Of a stretch of DNA of 31,114 nucleotides, positions 1-9,081 are shown in pieces. The position numbers and the translations under genes are program-made. Below the pieces are notes generated by a model that saw only the letters and a list, made by a program, of their open reading frames with translations, had not been told where the DNA came from and did no database searches. Source of the DNA: an uncultured Phycisphaerales bacterium (lineage in GTDB: Bacteria; Planctomycetota; Phycisphaerae; WQYP01). Positions within the stretch are counted from its first letter, which is position 1; every line of letters begins with the position of its first letter. Location of the stretch: NCBI GenBank assembly GCA_903868035.1, contig CAIPTQ010000055.1:1-31114 (forward strand), read 5' to 3'.

Positions 1-3000
1 GTTGGCGGTGCCATCGTTGCGGTTGGTGGCGGTGAGGCGGTTGAGGCCGTCGTAGGAGTAGGATTCGTTGTTGGCGATGTGGTTGACATTGACCTTGGCG
101 GTGACATTGGAGTCACGGTCATAGGTGTAGGTATATTCATCGACCGTGCCGCCACTGGTGGTGGTCCACTTCTGGTCGATGACGCGACCGAAGCGGTCCA
201 GGCCGGCATACTGGTCGCCGGCCGCGCCCGGCGTGCCGATGTAGGTGAGGGTCAGCGAGCCTTGCGCATGGTCCCGCTCGACGACGGTCGAGAGTCCCAG
301 GTACTTGTAGGATTCCAGGGTCACGGTGCCTTCGCTCAGGGAATCAAGCCGGGAGATCACGTCGTTCAGGCCGGTGGCCGTGCCGTAGTTGTAGGCGAGG
401 GTGGTGCCGTTGGGATAGACCATGCCGGTGATCCTGCTTCCATGGGCGGCATCCGAATAGGCGTATTGTACCGCCAGGGAGGTGCCGTTGACGGAGCCGT
501 TGTGCTCCTGGGCCTGCTGGGTCAATTGCCCCCAGCCATTGTAGGTGTCCTGCACCTGATTGACCAGATGGTTGGCGGCTCCGTCCGTGTTGGAATAGCT
601 GGTGATTTTGTCCACCAGGCCCTGGGTGTTGTAGGTGGTGTCGATGCGGAGGACCGACGTGTCCACGCTCTGCGGATTGCCGGACGCCACCGCCACGGAA
701 TCGCTGGTGAAGCGGCCCAGGGCGTCATAGCCGTAGGTGTGGATGGTGCCGTTCTGGTCGGTCTTGGTGAGCGTTGCACCCAGGGCGTCGTAGGTGAAGC
801 TGTTCTGTTCGGCGGCGCTGGAAGATGCGCCGCCCCCGGACTTGGCGGGATATGCGACCAGCCACAAGCGGTCGTTGGAGTAGACCACCGGGCTGCTTAC
901 GCCGGCATCGGTGACGTTGTAGACGTATTGGGTGACCTGATCATTCTGCCCGGCGGGCAGGTCAACGGTCAGGGTGAGGATGTGCCCGGCCCCGTCATAC
1001 GTGTAACGCGTAGTCTGGTCGTCACTGTTGGAGGGCGTGCCGTCCACGTAGTTGGCGATGGCCGTGGTCTGCCGTCCCAGATTATCGTAATAGGTCTTGC
1101 CGACAATCCCCCGGGGATCGGTGACCGATTCCATCTGGCCGGCGGCGTTGTAGCCGTAGAGCGTCAGCAGCAGCGTGTCGGTGCTGGCAGTGGGCGCGGT
1201 GGAGGGGCGGCTGTAGGCGCTGCCGCCGTTGGTGCCGACGTTGACCGTGGCGGCGGTGCGGCCCGCGGCATCATAGTAGCCGGCCAGATATGACACCCGC
1301 GCCGCATGGCCGGTGGTGTCGGCGGCGTTGAGCAGGGTGCCCTGGGCGGTCGAGGGGTCGTCGTGGAAGCGCTGGCGTGAGGTCGTCAGGAGCACCTGCC
1401 CATTGGCGTCATAGGCGTATTCGGCCTGCTGGAGCACGAGGTCGTTGGTCACCGAGCCGGCGGCCGACCAGCCGGTCAGAATGGTTCCGCTGCTGGCGGT
1501 GTTGTTGACGGCCCCGCCGTCGGTGACATAGCTGACGGTGACGCGGCCCGCGCCATCATAGCTGTTCTTGGTCATCGCACCGCCGGAAGTGTAAGTGGCC
1601 AGGGTGTCACCCCGATGGTCGAACCAGACGTTGCTGACGACGGTGTTGCCGGAGGCCGTCGCGTAACTGCCGTTGGACGGATCGACGCTGAAGGTGGTCG
1701 TTTGGAAGGCCCGGCCCTGTTCGTCATAACTGGTCGCGGTCCTGGCCCGGAGCTTGGAGGAGTCCAAGGCATCCGGCACGCCGTCAGTGTCGGCGTCTGT
1801 CATGGCGAGGCCATCGCCGTCGTAGCGGCTGGAAGTCAAGGTTTCCCCAAGGTTGTCCAACGCGCGGACGGTCAGGGGGCGATGCACCTGGTCGGTTTCG
1901 CCCAGGGCCGCGCTGAGGGTGGTGCCGTTGAGGGAGACATTTTCAAAGACCGCCGTGGCTTGGGCCGGCAGATACTCCGGCGGATGGTAGCCATAGTCAT
2001 GGGCGCTGACCGCCAGGCCCGCCGCGACGCCGCTGTTCATCACGATCGTCTGGGCGCTGCCGATCTGCGTCCAACTGCTGTCGTCGAGGCTGTAGTAGGC
2101 GCTGAAGGCGTCGCCGGAGCGCACCAACTTGACCCACACCGGGCCATTGATGCCCGCGGCGGTGGCCGTGGCGGCGGAATTCCAGTCCGCTGACCGCCAC
2201 ATGAACGTCACGCCTTCGCCCGGCGTGACCAGGACGGCGGCGAACATCGCTCCGTAGCTGTAGCTTTCGGTGGCGTTGCGGATCATGACGCCGGCCTGGG
2301 GGCCGGTGTTGATGTTATTCTGGCCGGCGACGCGCGCTATGAGGGTGGCGTTGCCGGTGACGCTCGTGGAGACAAAATTGAACGCGTCGTAACCCCAATT
2401 ATCGGTGATTCCGCCCACCCCCGCGCCGCCGCCGCTGACGGCGAAGCTGGAACCATCGAACGACGCGGAACCCGTGAAGCTGGGATATCCGATGTCCGCG
2501 TCGCTCCAGCCGGAGGGCATACTGGTCGCTACGCCGGACTTGGTGCTGATCAGCCGATCCCGCCAGTCGTAAAGGTATTGCGTGGCGCGCGGCGCGGCCC
2601 CGCCGCCGGGATACTGGAGGGATTCGGTCAGGGTGCCGTCGCCCACCCCCGTGAAGTCGTATTGCTCGCTGCTCACCAGGGTCATGTTGGTGCCGGCGAC
2701 CGACGCGTTGAGATTGCCTTTGACGTCATACGTGAAGTCTTCCCAGTTGAGGACCCAATCGTAATTCGATTCGTAGTCGGGGATATCGTCGGTCCCGATG
2801 TAAGTGGCCCGCGCCCGGCCCAAGCCATCGAAAATCGTGTCGCTGATGGTTCCGGTGGCATTGACCGTATGCGCCTGCCTGCCCATGTTGTCATAGCCGT
2901 ACGTCAGGGCGTAATAATTGGCCGTGTCTCCGCTGTACGGACTTTCGCCCGCCGTATCATTGAGGTAGGTGCTGTTGTCGATGGAATAGTATGGGTCCGA

Positions 3001-5979
3001 TTCCAGCACCTGTGACCCGGCGCTGGTGAGCTGGCGCGAAAGGGACTGAATCGTGAACTGGCTGCCGGCGGTGGCGTTGCCGACGAGATTGAATAGCGCC
3101 TCGTCACTGGTGGCGCCGCGGCTTACCCAGGTGTTCGCCGGAAGCTGGATCTGGCCGTCGACCACGCCCACCGTCAGCGGGCCCGAGAAGGCCAACGCTT
3201 CGGAATAGGTGCCGCTGTAGGTGTTGTAATTCTGCGTGTACTGATAGGGGATCTGAGCGCGGCTCATCATGATCGAACCGGCCGCCGTCAGCGTCCCATT
3301 GGTCCCGCTGTAAGTCAGCGTGGCCCCGGTCAGGCTGAAGACCGCATGATGGACGTCGTCGTAAAGCGTGTAGCTGGCATTCCCGTTGGGGTCGGTGGTC
3401 TCAGTCGTGCGGCCTTGGCTGTCCATCACGTAAGTCGTCGTGAGGTTAAGCCCGCCGCCCGTGGGCGTAGACCAACCGCTGGGCAGGTCGAAGAAGTTGC
3501 CGGTCTGACTCGTGTTGACGTCGGCGATGGTTTTCGCCACCGCGCCGGTCACCTGGTCATAGGCCGTGTAATTGAGGAATCCATCGGCATCCTTGGTCCA
3601 GATCGTCCGGCCGAACTGGTCAAAGACCGCGGTCGACACGTCTGGCGTGCCCGGGCCATTGTTGCCCGAGGAAACCGTCGGCTGGGTCACCGTTATGCTG
3701 GCCATCTGGTTGGTGTTGTTGGTGCCGTTCTGCAGCCACGTGTAGGCATACTGGGTGATGCGGGCCGCGGTGCTCGCGGTTCCCGGATCGCTGGTGACAT
3801 TCTGCGGGAAGACCACGGAATCCGCCGTCGGGAAGTAATCCCTTCCGCCCGCGGTATTCTGGATGTAGTCGGTAAAGCTCTGGTAATACTTGGTGCCGTC
3901 CTTGCCCTGGGAGACCGCCGTGTCCGCGACGTAGCCCAAGGCGGCGCCCGCGGCGCCCGTGGTGGCCGTCGTGGCGGTGTAGTAGTCCGTCCATTCAAAC
4001 AGGCCGCTGCCGGCGCAGACAAAGGAACTGCCGGTGCCGTTGAAATTGACCAGATCGGCGAAGCTTTCATTGTAAGACAGGGTGCCGTTGGTCTGCATGC
4101 CCGAGGGATTGACGTGCAGAATCTGGTGCCCGCTGGAATCGTAACGGTAGTAATTGACCCACGTTTGCCCGCCGGTGTTGACCACAGCCAGAATGGTCAT
4201 GCCCGCGCCGTCGGCATACAGGGTCTGCGTGGTGCCGTCGGGCGTGGTCTCGGAGACCCGGTTGGTCCAGACGTTGTAGGCCTGCGGATCGCCGCTGGGG
4301 TCGGGATTGGTGAGGTTCGCCGCGCCGTAGCTGTAGGTGCGCGTCCCCAGTCCGCCGGAGCACCCCGAACACCCGGTCCCCTGCACCACCTCCGAAGTGA
4401 TGCGCTGCTGCGCATCGTACAAATACGACACATCAGCATATTTCGCCAAGCTGCTTTCGTCGTATGAACTGCCAAGGTTGTAACCGGCGGCGGTAAGCCG
4501 CGCAAAGGATGCCGTGCCAAACGCGTATTTGACCAATCCCGAAGTGCTGCTGGTGCTGTCGTTACTATTGTAGCGATATCCCGTTTGGTCGAGGACCTGA
4601 CCGGAACCATCCTTGATGGTCATCGCTTCGAGTTTTCCCGCGGCTCCGCCAGCCTCATAGACACCATAATACGTGTATATTGTTTGCTGGATCGTCGTCC
4701 ATGTGCTGCTTGTGGAATCGGGATCGGCGGAATTGAAGTTGGTCGACGTGCTGAGCGTGATCGTGCCAATTCGGCCATTGGCGTCATAGGCATAGGCGGT
4801 ATGTTGGGCCGGGTCGGATGTGCCGCCGCTGCCCATGTCCGCATAGCTGCCCGCGTAATTTCCCGATTCATCATAACTATAATACGTCGAATGATCGCCG
4901 GGATCGGTGGATTTTTGAATCACGGCGGTTTGGATGCCGGCAGAACTAGTGCCGCTGGTAAACACACCGCTTAAGCGCAAGGTTTTGCCGTCCGCATCGG
5001 TTAATACGAAGTGCGGGGGTGTGCCCGTTTCATAGACCAGCTTGGTCATGCTCCCGGCGGCAGTGGACGTATAGGTGTAGCTGGAGCCATCACGCTGAAA
5101 GATTTCACATACGGACGGGGAATAGGTGGCCAGATACTGCGGAAGACCTGAACCGCTGACCCAATCCGGATCGGCGTTGACCAGACATACCGGTGAATTC
5201 CCCATCAATTCCGCCAGGGTCTTATCAGACCCGCCATTTCCGGTTCCCGGTACGGTGATTTGCGACATGGTCGTCATGTCCCCGGTGGGTGTGGTCAACT
5301 CGGCGTTTCCGCCCAGACTGACACCAAGCCTTTCGGAAGCAACGACCCCCTCATTGTAAATGGCATAGCACGGCAGACAAAAATTGGGAATGGAAAACGC
5401 CTCGATGTTCCACGCCGATCCGAATGTGGAATCCTGATAGCCGCCATAGGCGATGAGGGCTTGCGACGTTGACGAGCCGCCATTTCTGACATTTTCGTAT
5501 TGTGCGGCTGTGCCAAGGATGATGTAAGGACTCTGGTAAAACGATTGATTTAACGAGGTCCCATTGGTCGCATTTTCTATTGGATATATGTTTGATGGTT
5601 GCGCAAAGTAGTACGAATCTGGATGATTGCTTAAAATAGACGATGAGAGGGTTATAGACCCTCCGTCGGGAGAAGGAATTTTACTCGTGAGCAACGTAAA
5701 GGCGGCGTCTTGTGCCCCCCCATTCACCGCAACCCAGCCATGCACATAATCGAGGTTCTGGGCACTGACCACTGGGGTGTTGTTGTCCGTCGCGATTGTC
5801 CCTTTGCCCAACTGTACCCAATAAAGCGTCAGGCTCAGGAGTTGCCGCTGCTCGAGCGCTTCGAGCACGGCACGTTGCCGCGTCTCCGGGGACCGCCGAC
5901 GCCTCCGGTTCCCATGACGTGATTTCGTTCCAAAAAGCCCGCGACCGAGGTTCCTGACATACCCTGCCAAACTCACCAT
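1..5979 (-). CDS. Giant RHS/YD-repeat protein with LEPR-XLL-like N-terminus (3' end beyond the window)
   Basis: One minus-strand frame stays open from an ATG at 5979 to the window edge, giving 1993 codons with no stop, so the C-terminus is missing. The start has AAGGAG six bases upstream. The N-terminus is basic and carries LEQRQLLS at residues 42-49, which resembles the LEPR-XLL motif of large planctomycete surface proteins. From about residue 300 there are many YD-type repeats (for example YDANGRIGTI, YDALGRFTSD, YDGLNRLTAT). A CxxC pair (GCSGCSGG) lies near residue 535. Residues about 1150-1280 form a non-repeat insert resembling DUF1349/concanavalin-like folds (AGVMIRN, VWVKLVRSGD, YYSLDDSSWTQIG). 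RHS proteins form large beta-sheet shells, often around a C-terminal toxin; whether a toxin follows cannot be seen. It is probably exported or surface-located, although no classical signal peptide precedes the motif. The N-terminal third is less GC-rich than the rest. Confidence 0.93.
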   Translation of the reverse strand, partial: MVSLAGYVRNLGRGLFGTKSRHGNRRRRRSPETRQRAVLEALEQRQLLSLTLYWVQLGKGTIATDNNTPVVSAQNLDYVHGWVAVNGGAQDAAFTLLTSKIPSPDGGSITLSSSILSNHPDSYYFAQPSNIYPIENATNGTSLNQSFYQSPYIILGTAAQYENVRNGGSSTSQALIAYGGYQDSTFGSAWNIEAFSIPNFCLPCYAIYNEGVVASERLGVSLGGNAELTTPTGDMTTMSQITVPGTGNGGSDKTLAELMGNSPVCLVNADPDWVSGSGLPQYLATYSPSVCEIFQRDGSSYTYTSTAAGSMTKLVYETGTPPHFVLTDADGKTLRLSGVFTSGTSSAGIQTAVIQKSTDPGDHSTYYSYDESGNYAGSYADMGSGGTSDPAQHTAYAYDANGRIGTITLSTSTNFNSADPDSTSSTWTTIQQTIYTYYGVYEAGGAAGKLEAMTIKDGSGQVLDQTGYRYNSNDSTSSTSGLVKYAFGTASFARLTAAGYNLGSSYDESSLAKYADVSYLYDAQQRITSEVVQGTGCSGCSGGLGTRTYSYGAANLTNPDPSGDPQAYNVWTNRVSETTPDGTTQTLYADGAGMTILAVVNTGGQTWVNYYRYDSSGHQILHVNPSGMQTNGTLSYNESFADLVNFNGTGSSFVCAGSGLFEWTDYYTATTATTGAAGAALGYVADTAVSQGKDGTKYYQSFTDYIQNTAGGRDYFPTADSVVFPQNVTSDPGTASTAARITQYAYTWLQNGTNNTNQMASITVTQPTVSSGNNGPGTPDVSTAVFDQFGRTIWTKDADGFLNYTAYDQVTGAVAKTIADVNTSQTGNFFDLPSGWSTPTGGGLNLTTTYVMDSQGRTTETTDPNGNASYTLYDDVHHAVFSLTGATLTYSGTNGTLTAAGSIMMSRAQIPYQYTQNYNTYSGTYSEALAFSGPLTVGVVDGQIQLPANTWVSRGATSDEALFNLVGNATAGSQFTIQSLSRQLTSAGSQVLESDPYYSIDNSTYLNDTAGESPYSGDTANYYALTYGYDNMGRQAHTVNATGTISDTIFDGLGRARATYIGTDDIPDYESNYDWVLNWEDFTYDVKGNLNASVAGTNMTLVSSEQYDFTGVGDGTLTESLQYPGGGAAPRATQYLYDWRDRLISTKSGVATSMPSGWSDADIGYPSFTGSASFDGSSFAVSGGGAGVGGITDNWGYDAFNFVSTSVTGNATLIARVAGQNNINTGPQAGVMIRNATESYSYGAMFAAVLVTPGEGVTFMWRSADWNSAATATAAGINGPVWVKLVRSGDAFSAYYSLDDSSWTQIGSAQTIVMNSGVAAGLAVSAHDYGYHPPEYLPAQATAVFENVSLNGTTLSAALGETDQVHRPLTVRALDNLGETLTSSRYDGDGLAMTDADTDGVPDALDSSKLRARTATSYDEQGRAFQTTTFSVDPSNGSYATASGNTVVSNVWFDHRGDTLATYTSGGAMTKNSYDGAGRVTVSYVTDGGAVNNTASSGTILTGWSAAGSVTNDLVLQQAEYAYDANGQVLLTTSRQRFHDDPSTAQGTLLNAADTTGHAARVSYLAGYYDAAGRTAATVNVGTNGGSAYSRPSTAPTASTDTLLLTLYGYNAAGQMESVTDPRGIVGKTYYDNLGRQTTAIANYVDGTPSNSDDQTTRYTYDGAGHILTLTVDLPAGQNDQVTQYVYNVTDAGVSSPVVYSNDRLWLVAYPAKSGGGASSSAAEQNSFTYDALGATLTKTDQNGTIHTYGYDALGRFTSDSVAVASGNPQSVDTSVLRIDTTYNTQGLVDKITSYSNTDGAANHLVNQVQDTYNGWGQLTQQAQEHNGSVNGTSLAVQYAYSDAAHGSRITGMVYPNGTTLAYNYGTATGLNDVISRLDSLSEGTVTLESYKYLGLSTVVERDHAQGSLTLTYIGTPGAAGDQYAGLDRFGRVIDQKWTTTSGGTVDEYTYTYDRDSNVTAKVNVNHIANNESYSYDGLNRLTATNRNDGTAN

Positions 5980-6183
5980 GTGCTACTCCTTCACGCTCGT
6001 TGCGGCCAACGACAGGCCAACGACCATCCCGATACTCACCAATGACTTGCCCCCGCGCGTCATCACGCCGGGCCAAAGGACGTTCCGTATTGCGTATAAG
6101 GGCGACTTGAACTCAAACTGGGTGCCCAGCCCGTTCCGGCGCGGTATGACGGAGCGCCGAACTATCCTTCATGAATTATCCGT

Positions 6184-6212
6184 CCTATAACTCAAACCCC
6201 CGGCCATTGCAA
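6184..6212 (-). promoter_or_regulatory. Possible promoter of the RHS gene
   Basis: On the minus strand, TTGCAA (6212-6207) and TATAGG (6189-6184) are separated by 17 bases, a sigma-70-like arrangement. It lies about 200 bases upstream of the RHS start codon, so it would imply a long leader. This is pattern matching only. Confidence 0.3.
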
Positions 6213-6401
6213 GATAATTTGCGAATAAATCGACGGTTTTTTATAATTGCCGTCGTGGCAAATGGTTATATTCCCGAATAAGACGGTAAAATGTAAGTGG
6301 ACATTTAGATCAACCAATCTATCGCCTCCACAAGTTCGGTAATCTGCTCGCCGGGGCGCAAGGGCGCAAGTTTAGACAACCCGCGTGGCGTCTTGCGCGT
6401 T

Positions 6402-6429
6402 CCATGAGGTAGAATCCATGAGGTAGAAT
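6402..6429. repeat. 14-bp tandem duplication
   Basis: The unit CCATGAGGTAGAAT occurs twice head to tail (6402-6415 and 6416-6429), with no mismatch and no spacer. It lies in the gene-poor gap. It may be a simple replication-slippage duplication. Confidence 0.85.
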
Positions 6430-6814
6430 GTCGGCATGGGTGTTGGCGGCGGTGTTTTAGACTCCCGTCGTCTCGGAATCACGATTGACACAGGTAATTC
6501 GTCCGTGACCGTTTCGCTTTTGGTTATCGTTGGGCTAAGCTCCGCGGAACGCGGAAATCAGCCTACCACCACAATGTCTTGTAGCGTTTTTGTAGCGCCA
6601 GCTATTCCCAAACCTACTCAATAGCAAAATGCGAATTCAACTTGAAATGCATGCAAATGCCTGTAGAATAGCGACTTATCAAGCCAGCGGAATGGCGGCA
6701 AGATAGGCGGACAGGGAATCCCACTCTCTCCGTTTTATGCAGACGAGTCGGCCGCGCTTTTTGGCGGGGGCGCGGGGCGCGTCGCATGGCGGGGGGTTAC
6801 GAACGGAGTCCACC

Positions 6815-6964
6815 ATGGCCAGGGAACGGCGGCACCAATCCCCCCCAATTTCCCAACCCATGAAGCAAACGCCGGGGATAGGCGTTAAGTATGAATCGTC
6901 ACGTTTCACGGGGGACCGCCTCGCGGCGGGACTACGAACGATACCAACCCGAGGCCCACGATGA
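6815..6964 (+). CDS. Possible 49-residue leader ORF overlapping the next gene
   Basis: ATG at 6815 is preceded by GGAG seven bases upstream. The frame runs 49 codons to a TGA at 6962-6964, which overlaps the ATG of the next gene (6961) in an ATGA arrangement. The product would be basic, with no TM segment and no recognised domain. The downstream gene lacks a good ribosome binding site of its own, so translation of this ORF could supply ribosomes by coupling. The protein sequence itself looks unremarkable, so a non-coding origin remains possible. Confidence 0.35.
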   Translation: MARERRHQSPPISQPMKQTPGIGVKYESSRFTGDRLAAGLRTIPTRGPR

Positions 6965-8904
6965 TTCAATACCTTGGCGAACCACTGACGCCCGATGCCC
7001 TGGCCCCGCAGGCGATGGCCCGGATCCTCACGCTGGTTCCCGACACCCGGACGCTGGTGACCCTGCCGACGATCCACGTGTTTCAGCGGCTGGAGTACGT
7101 CGCGTCGCTGGAGGCGCAGCGCGCCGCCCGGGGCCTGTCGGCAATGACCCCGGAGGAGCGGGACGGGATCATGCTCCGGGCCGTGGACCTGACGCTGGAT
7201 CGCGGGGCGATTTTGATCCGGCCGGATCCCAACCGGATGGACCTGGCCTTCGAGGCCGACGCAATCCTCCAGGAACTCGTGCCGCTCGAGTCGATCCGGT
7301 ACGTGTTTTTGCAGGACCCGCGCGTGCGCGAGGCCCTGCGGAACCGCGGCCAGGCCTGGCGGATGCACCGGCTGCCCAAGACCAAGGAGGAGATTCGCGA
7401 ATTGATCGCCGGGGCGCGCATCGCCGTGGGGGGGGAGGCGATCTACTTTTACGTGCTCTCGCAGGGGACGCGGCTGCTGACCTACGAGCGCTTCGCGGCA
7501 TTGGGGGAACGCGACGACGCGGCGCTGCGGTTGCACCTGGTGGAGATCGCCGATTTGAGCACGCGCACCAACGCCCGGGGTTTTCCGGAGCTGGATTTGT
7601 TCATGGTGCGCCCGCCGCTGAACAAGGCCGACCTGGCGGCGGTAAACTGGACGGCGCTGCCGGGACCGGAGCTGCGGGCGCGGTATGAGGAACTCCGCAC
7701 GCGGTTCCAGGAGGCGGTGGAACCGATCTACCGCCGCGACGTGATCGATGACGAGCGCTGGCGGAACCGGATGTACATGTCGCTGCTGGGCCGCCAGCAG
7801 GACACCGAGTTTTCGGAAGCCGAACTGCTGGGCCTCGGCGACGAATACTTCCTGCAGATTCAGTGGATGCCCGGCGCGCGGCTCCAGCATGGGGAAATTC
7901 TCTTCGAGTTCTGCGCCGGGGACGGGCCGCCCTCGCCGCTGGCCTCCGATCCGCGCCTGCGGATCGTCCGGGGCCTGATCTGCAATCTCATGCAGCAGTA
8001 CAGCGACATTGAATTCATCAACATCGGCCAGGTGACCAACACCCTCTCGCAGCGCGCCCCGTCGGCGGGCCGGCGGGAGGTCTACCTGGCGCATTTCCGC
8101 GAGCGCGGCGCCCCCAAGGACATGCTGCTCATCATCCGCATGCAAAAGTACGGCGTGCGCGAGAAACTCAACGACGGCATGGACCTGCTGCGGGCCATGA
8201 TCGAGTGCGAGGCCTACACCGAGTACATCCTCGACCGCCGCCTGGGCTGCCGGCAACTGGGCATGAACCTCCCGCCGCGCATCTACACGCGCAAGGTGAC
8301 GGAGCGCTACGCGGGCAACAACCGGGCGCTGTGGGGGGTCACGATCTGGAGCCCCTACTTCGAGCGCCCGTACGTCGCCGGGGTGGCCAGCGACAAAATC
8401 CCCGCCTCCAAAATTCGCGACCCGCACTACGCGGCGGCCCTGGCCCGCCTGCTGGGCCAGGCCGCGGCGCCCAACCTCATCGTGGGGCGCTGCGATGACA
8501 AGGGCCGCGTCACCTTTGACGACGGCGACGAGGTGGTGATCGAGGATGCCCATGGCATGCCGCTGGATATCGTGGTCTCCGACCACACCGGCACCTTCAG
8601 CAACTACAACGGCGACCTGGCGGCCCTGGCCCGCGAATACGCCCGGGCGATCACGCGCCGCGCCGAACTGGTCGATCGCGCCGCCTTTGCCGGCTTCTAT
8701 CTCGCGGGATTCCTGGAACGCTTCCGGCAGCTTCAGGCGGAGTACCGCTCCCGCAAGTCCGCCTTCCATGGCCTGTTCCAGCATCGCGAGATCGATCCGG
8801 CGGGCAACCTGGCCTTCCGCTGGCAGCGCGTCCTGCAGCGCCTGGATGCCGCCGACCCCGAGGCCCTGGCGCAGTGCATCCGGCAGCAGGCGCAGGTGGG
8901 TTGA
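6961..8904 (+). CDS. Conserved-looking hypothetical protein, 647 aa, possibly kinase-like C-terminal half
   Basis: I do not recognise this family. ATG at 6961 is the first start after in-frame stops at 6886 and 6892. There is no signal peptide and no TM segment, so a cytoplasmic location is likely. The protein is rich in charged helices, and codon use is strongly GC3-biased, as in neighbouring real genes. The second half has features that loosely recall a kinase-like fold: MLLIIRMQKYG near residue 385 (a beta strand with a lysine), AAPNLIVGR near residue 505, and VTFDDGDEVV shortly after, reminiscent of an Asn-containing catalytic loop followed by an Asp metal site. That reading is speculative. 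The TGA stop coincides with the first bases of a miniature inverted-repeat element. The gene is convergent with oppD. Confidence 0.85.
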   Translation: MIQYLGEPLTPDALAPQAMARILTLVPDTRTLVTLPTIHVFQRLEYVASLEAQRAARGLSAMTPEERDGIMLRAVDLTLDRGAILIRPDPNRMDLAFEADAILQELVPLESIRYVFLQDPRVREALRNRGQAWRMHRLPKTKEEIRELIAGARIAVGGEAIYFYVLSQGTRLLTYERFAALGERDDAALRLHLVEIADLSTRTNARGFPELDLFMVRPPLNKADLAAVNWTALPGPELRARYEELRTRFQEAVEPIYRRDVIDDERWRNRMYMSLLGRQQDTEFSEAELLGLGDEYFLQIQWMPGARLQHGEILFEFCAGDGPPSPLASDPRLRIVRGLICNLMQQYSDIEFINIGQVTNTLSQRAPSAGRREVYLAHFRERGAPKDMLLIIRMQKYGVREKLNDGMDLLRAMIECEAYTEYILDRRLGCRQLGMNLPPRIYTRKVTERYAGNNRALWGVTIWSPYFERPYVAGVASDKIPASKIRDPHYAAALARLLGQAAAPNLIVGRCDDKGRVTFDDGDEVVIEDAHGMPLDIVVSDHTGTFSNYNGDLAALAREYARAITRRAELVDRAAFAGFYLAGFLERFRQLQAEYRSRKSAFHGLFQHREIDPAGNLAFRWQRVLQRLDAADPEALAQCIRQQAQVG

Positions 8905-9079
8905 AATCAGGCGAATCAACAACTGTCTAATTTAGCCGCGAAGCGGCGGCTTCCAGTAGCCACGTGCGGAAGCACGTGGTGGGTAGCCCAAATAACGCCA
9001 TGAGGCACGAAGTGCCGCCTCCTTGGAGTGATACCCAAATCATCGGTAATTCTGGCACGTATTGATTCGCCGGTCCTAA
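8902..9079. mobile_element. Miniature inverted-repeat element, copy 1
   Basis: The left end (8902-8920, containing GGCGAATCAAC) and the right end (ATTGATTCGCCGGTCCTAA, 9061-9079) are imperfect inverted repeats. The same termini occur at 26079-26207. The core has hairpins: CCACGTGC/GCACGTGG (8960-8979) and GGCAC-GAA-GTGCC (9004-9016). The element fills the gap between two convergent genes. Its first three bases are the TGA stop of the upstream gene, and its right end stops two bases before the oppD stop codon. It encodes no protein, so if mobile it would need a transposase in trans. The core could also serve as a bidirectional terminator. Confidence 0.7.
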
Positions 9080-9081
9080 AG

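Larger units (their letters stand above)
5980..6814. other. Gene-poor intergenic region
   Basis: No convincing coding region was found on either strand. The part nearest the RHS gene (about 6180-6340) is AT-richer than the flanks. It holds a 6-bp stem (CGACGG at 6231-6236, CCGTCG at 6250-6255) with a T-rich loop. The stretch 6360-6400 contains the inverted pair GCGCAAG/CTTGCGC. A 14-bp tandem duplication sits at 6402-6429 and is listed separately. A short plus-strand ORF at 6436-6624 has no ribosome binding site and no protein-like character. Confidence 0.6.

Noticed and set aside
79..1293. A 404-codon plus-strand frame and other long plus frames across 1-5000
   Set aside because: They are in exact register with the antisense of the RHS gene, and the Gly/Val/Asp-rich text mirrors its repeats.
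6679..6861. Short minus-strand frame ending in a plausible-looking tail (REWDSLSAYLAAIPLA)
   Set aside because: No ribosome binding site at any of its starts, and it overlaps the better supported plus-strand leader ORF. It could be a gene remnant but cannot be supported.
6679..8922. A 747-codon open frame on the minus strand opposite the 647-residue gene
   Set aside because: It is an antisense shadow caused by high GC3. Its translation is Arg/Gly/Pro/His-rich with no family features, while the plus-strand product looks like a folded protein.
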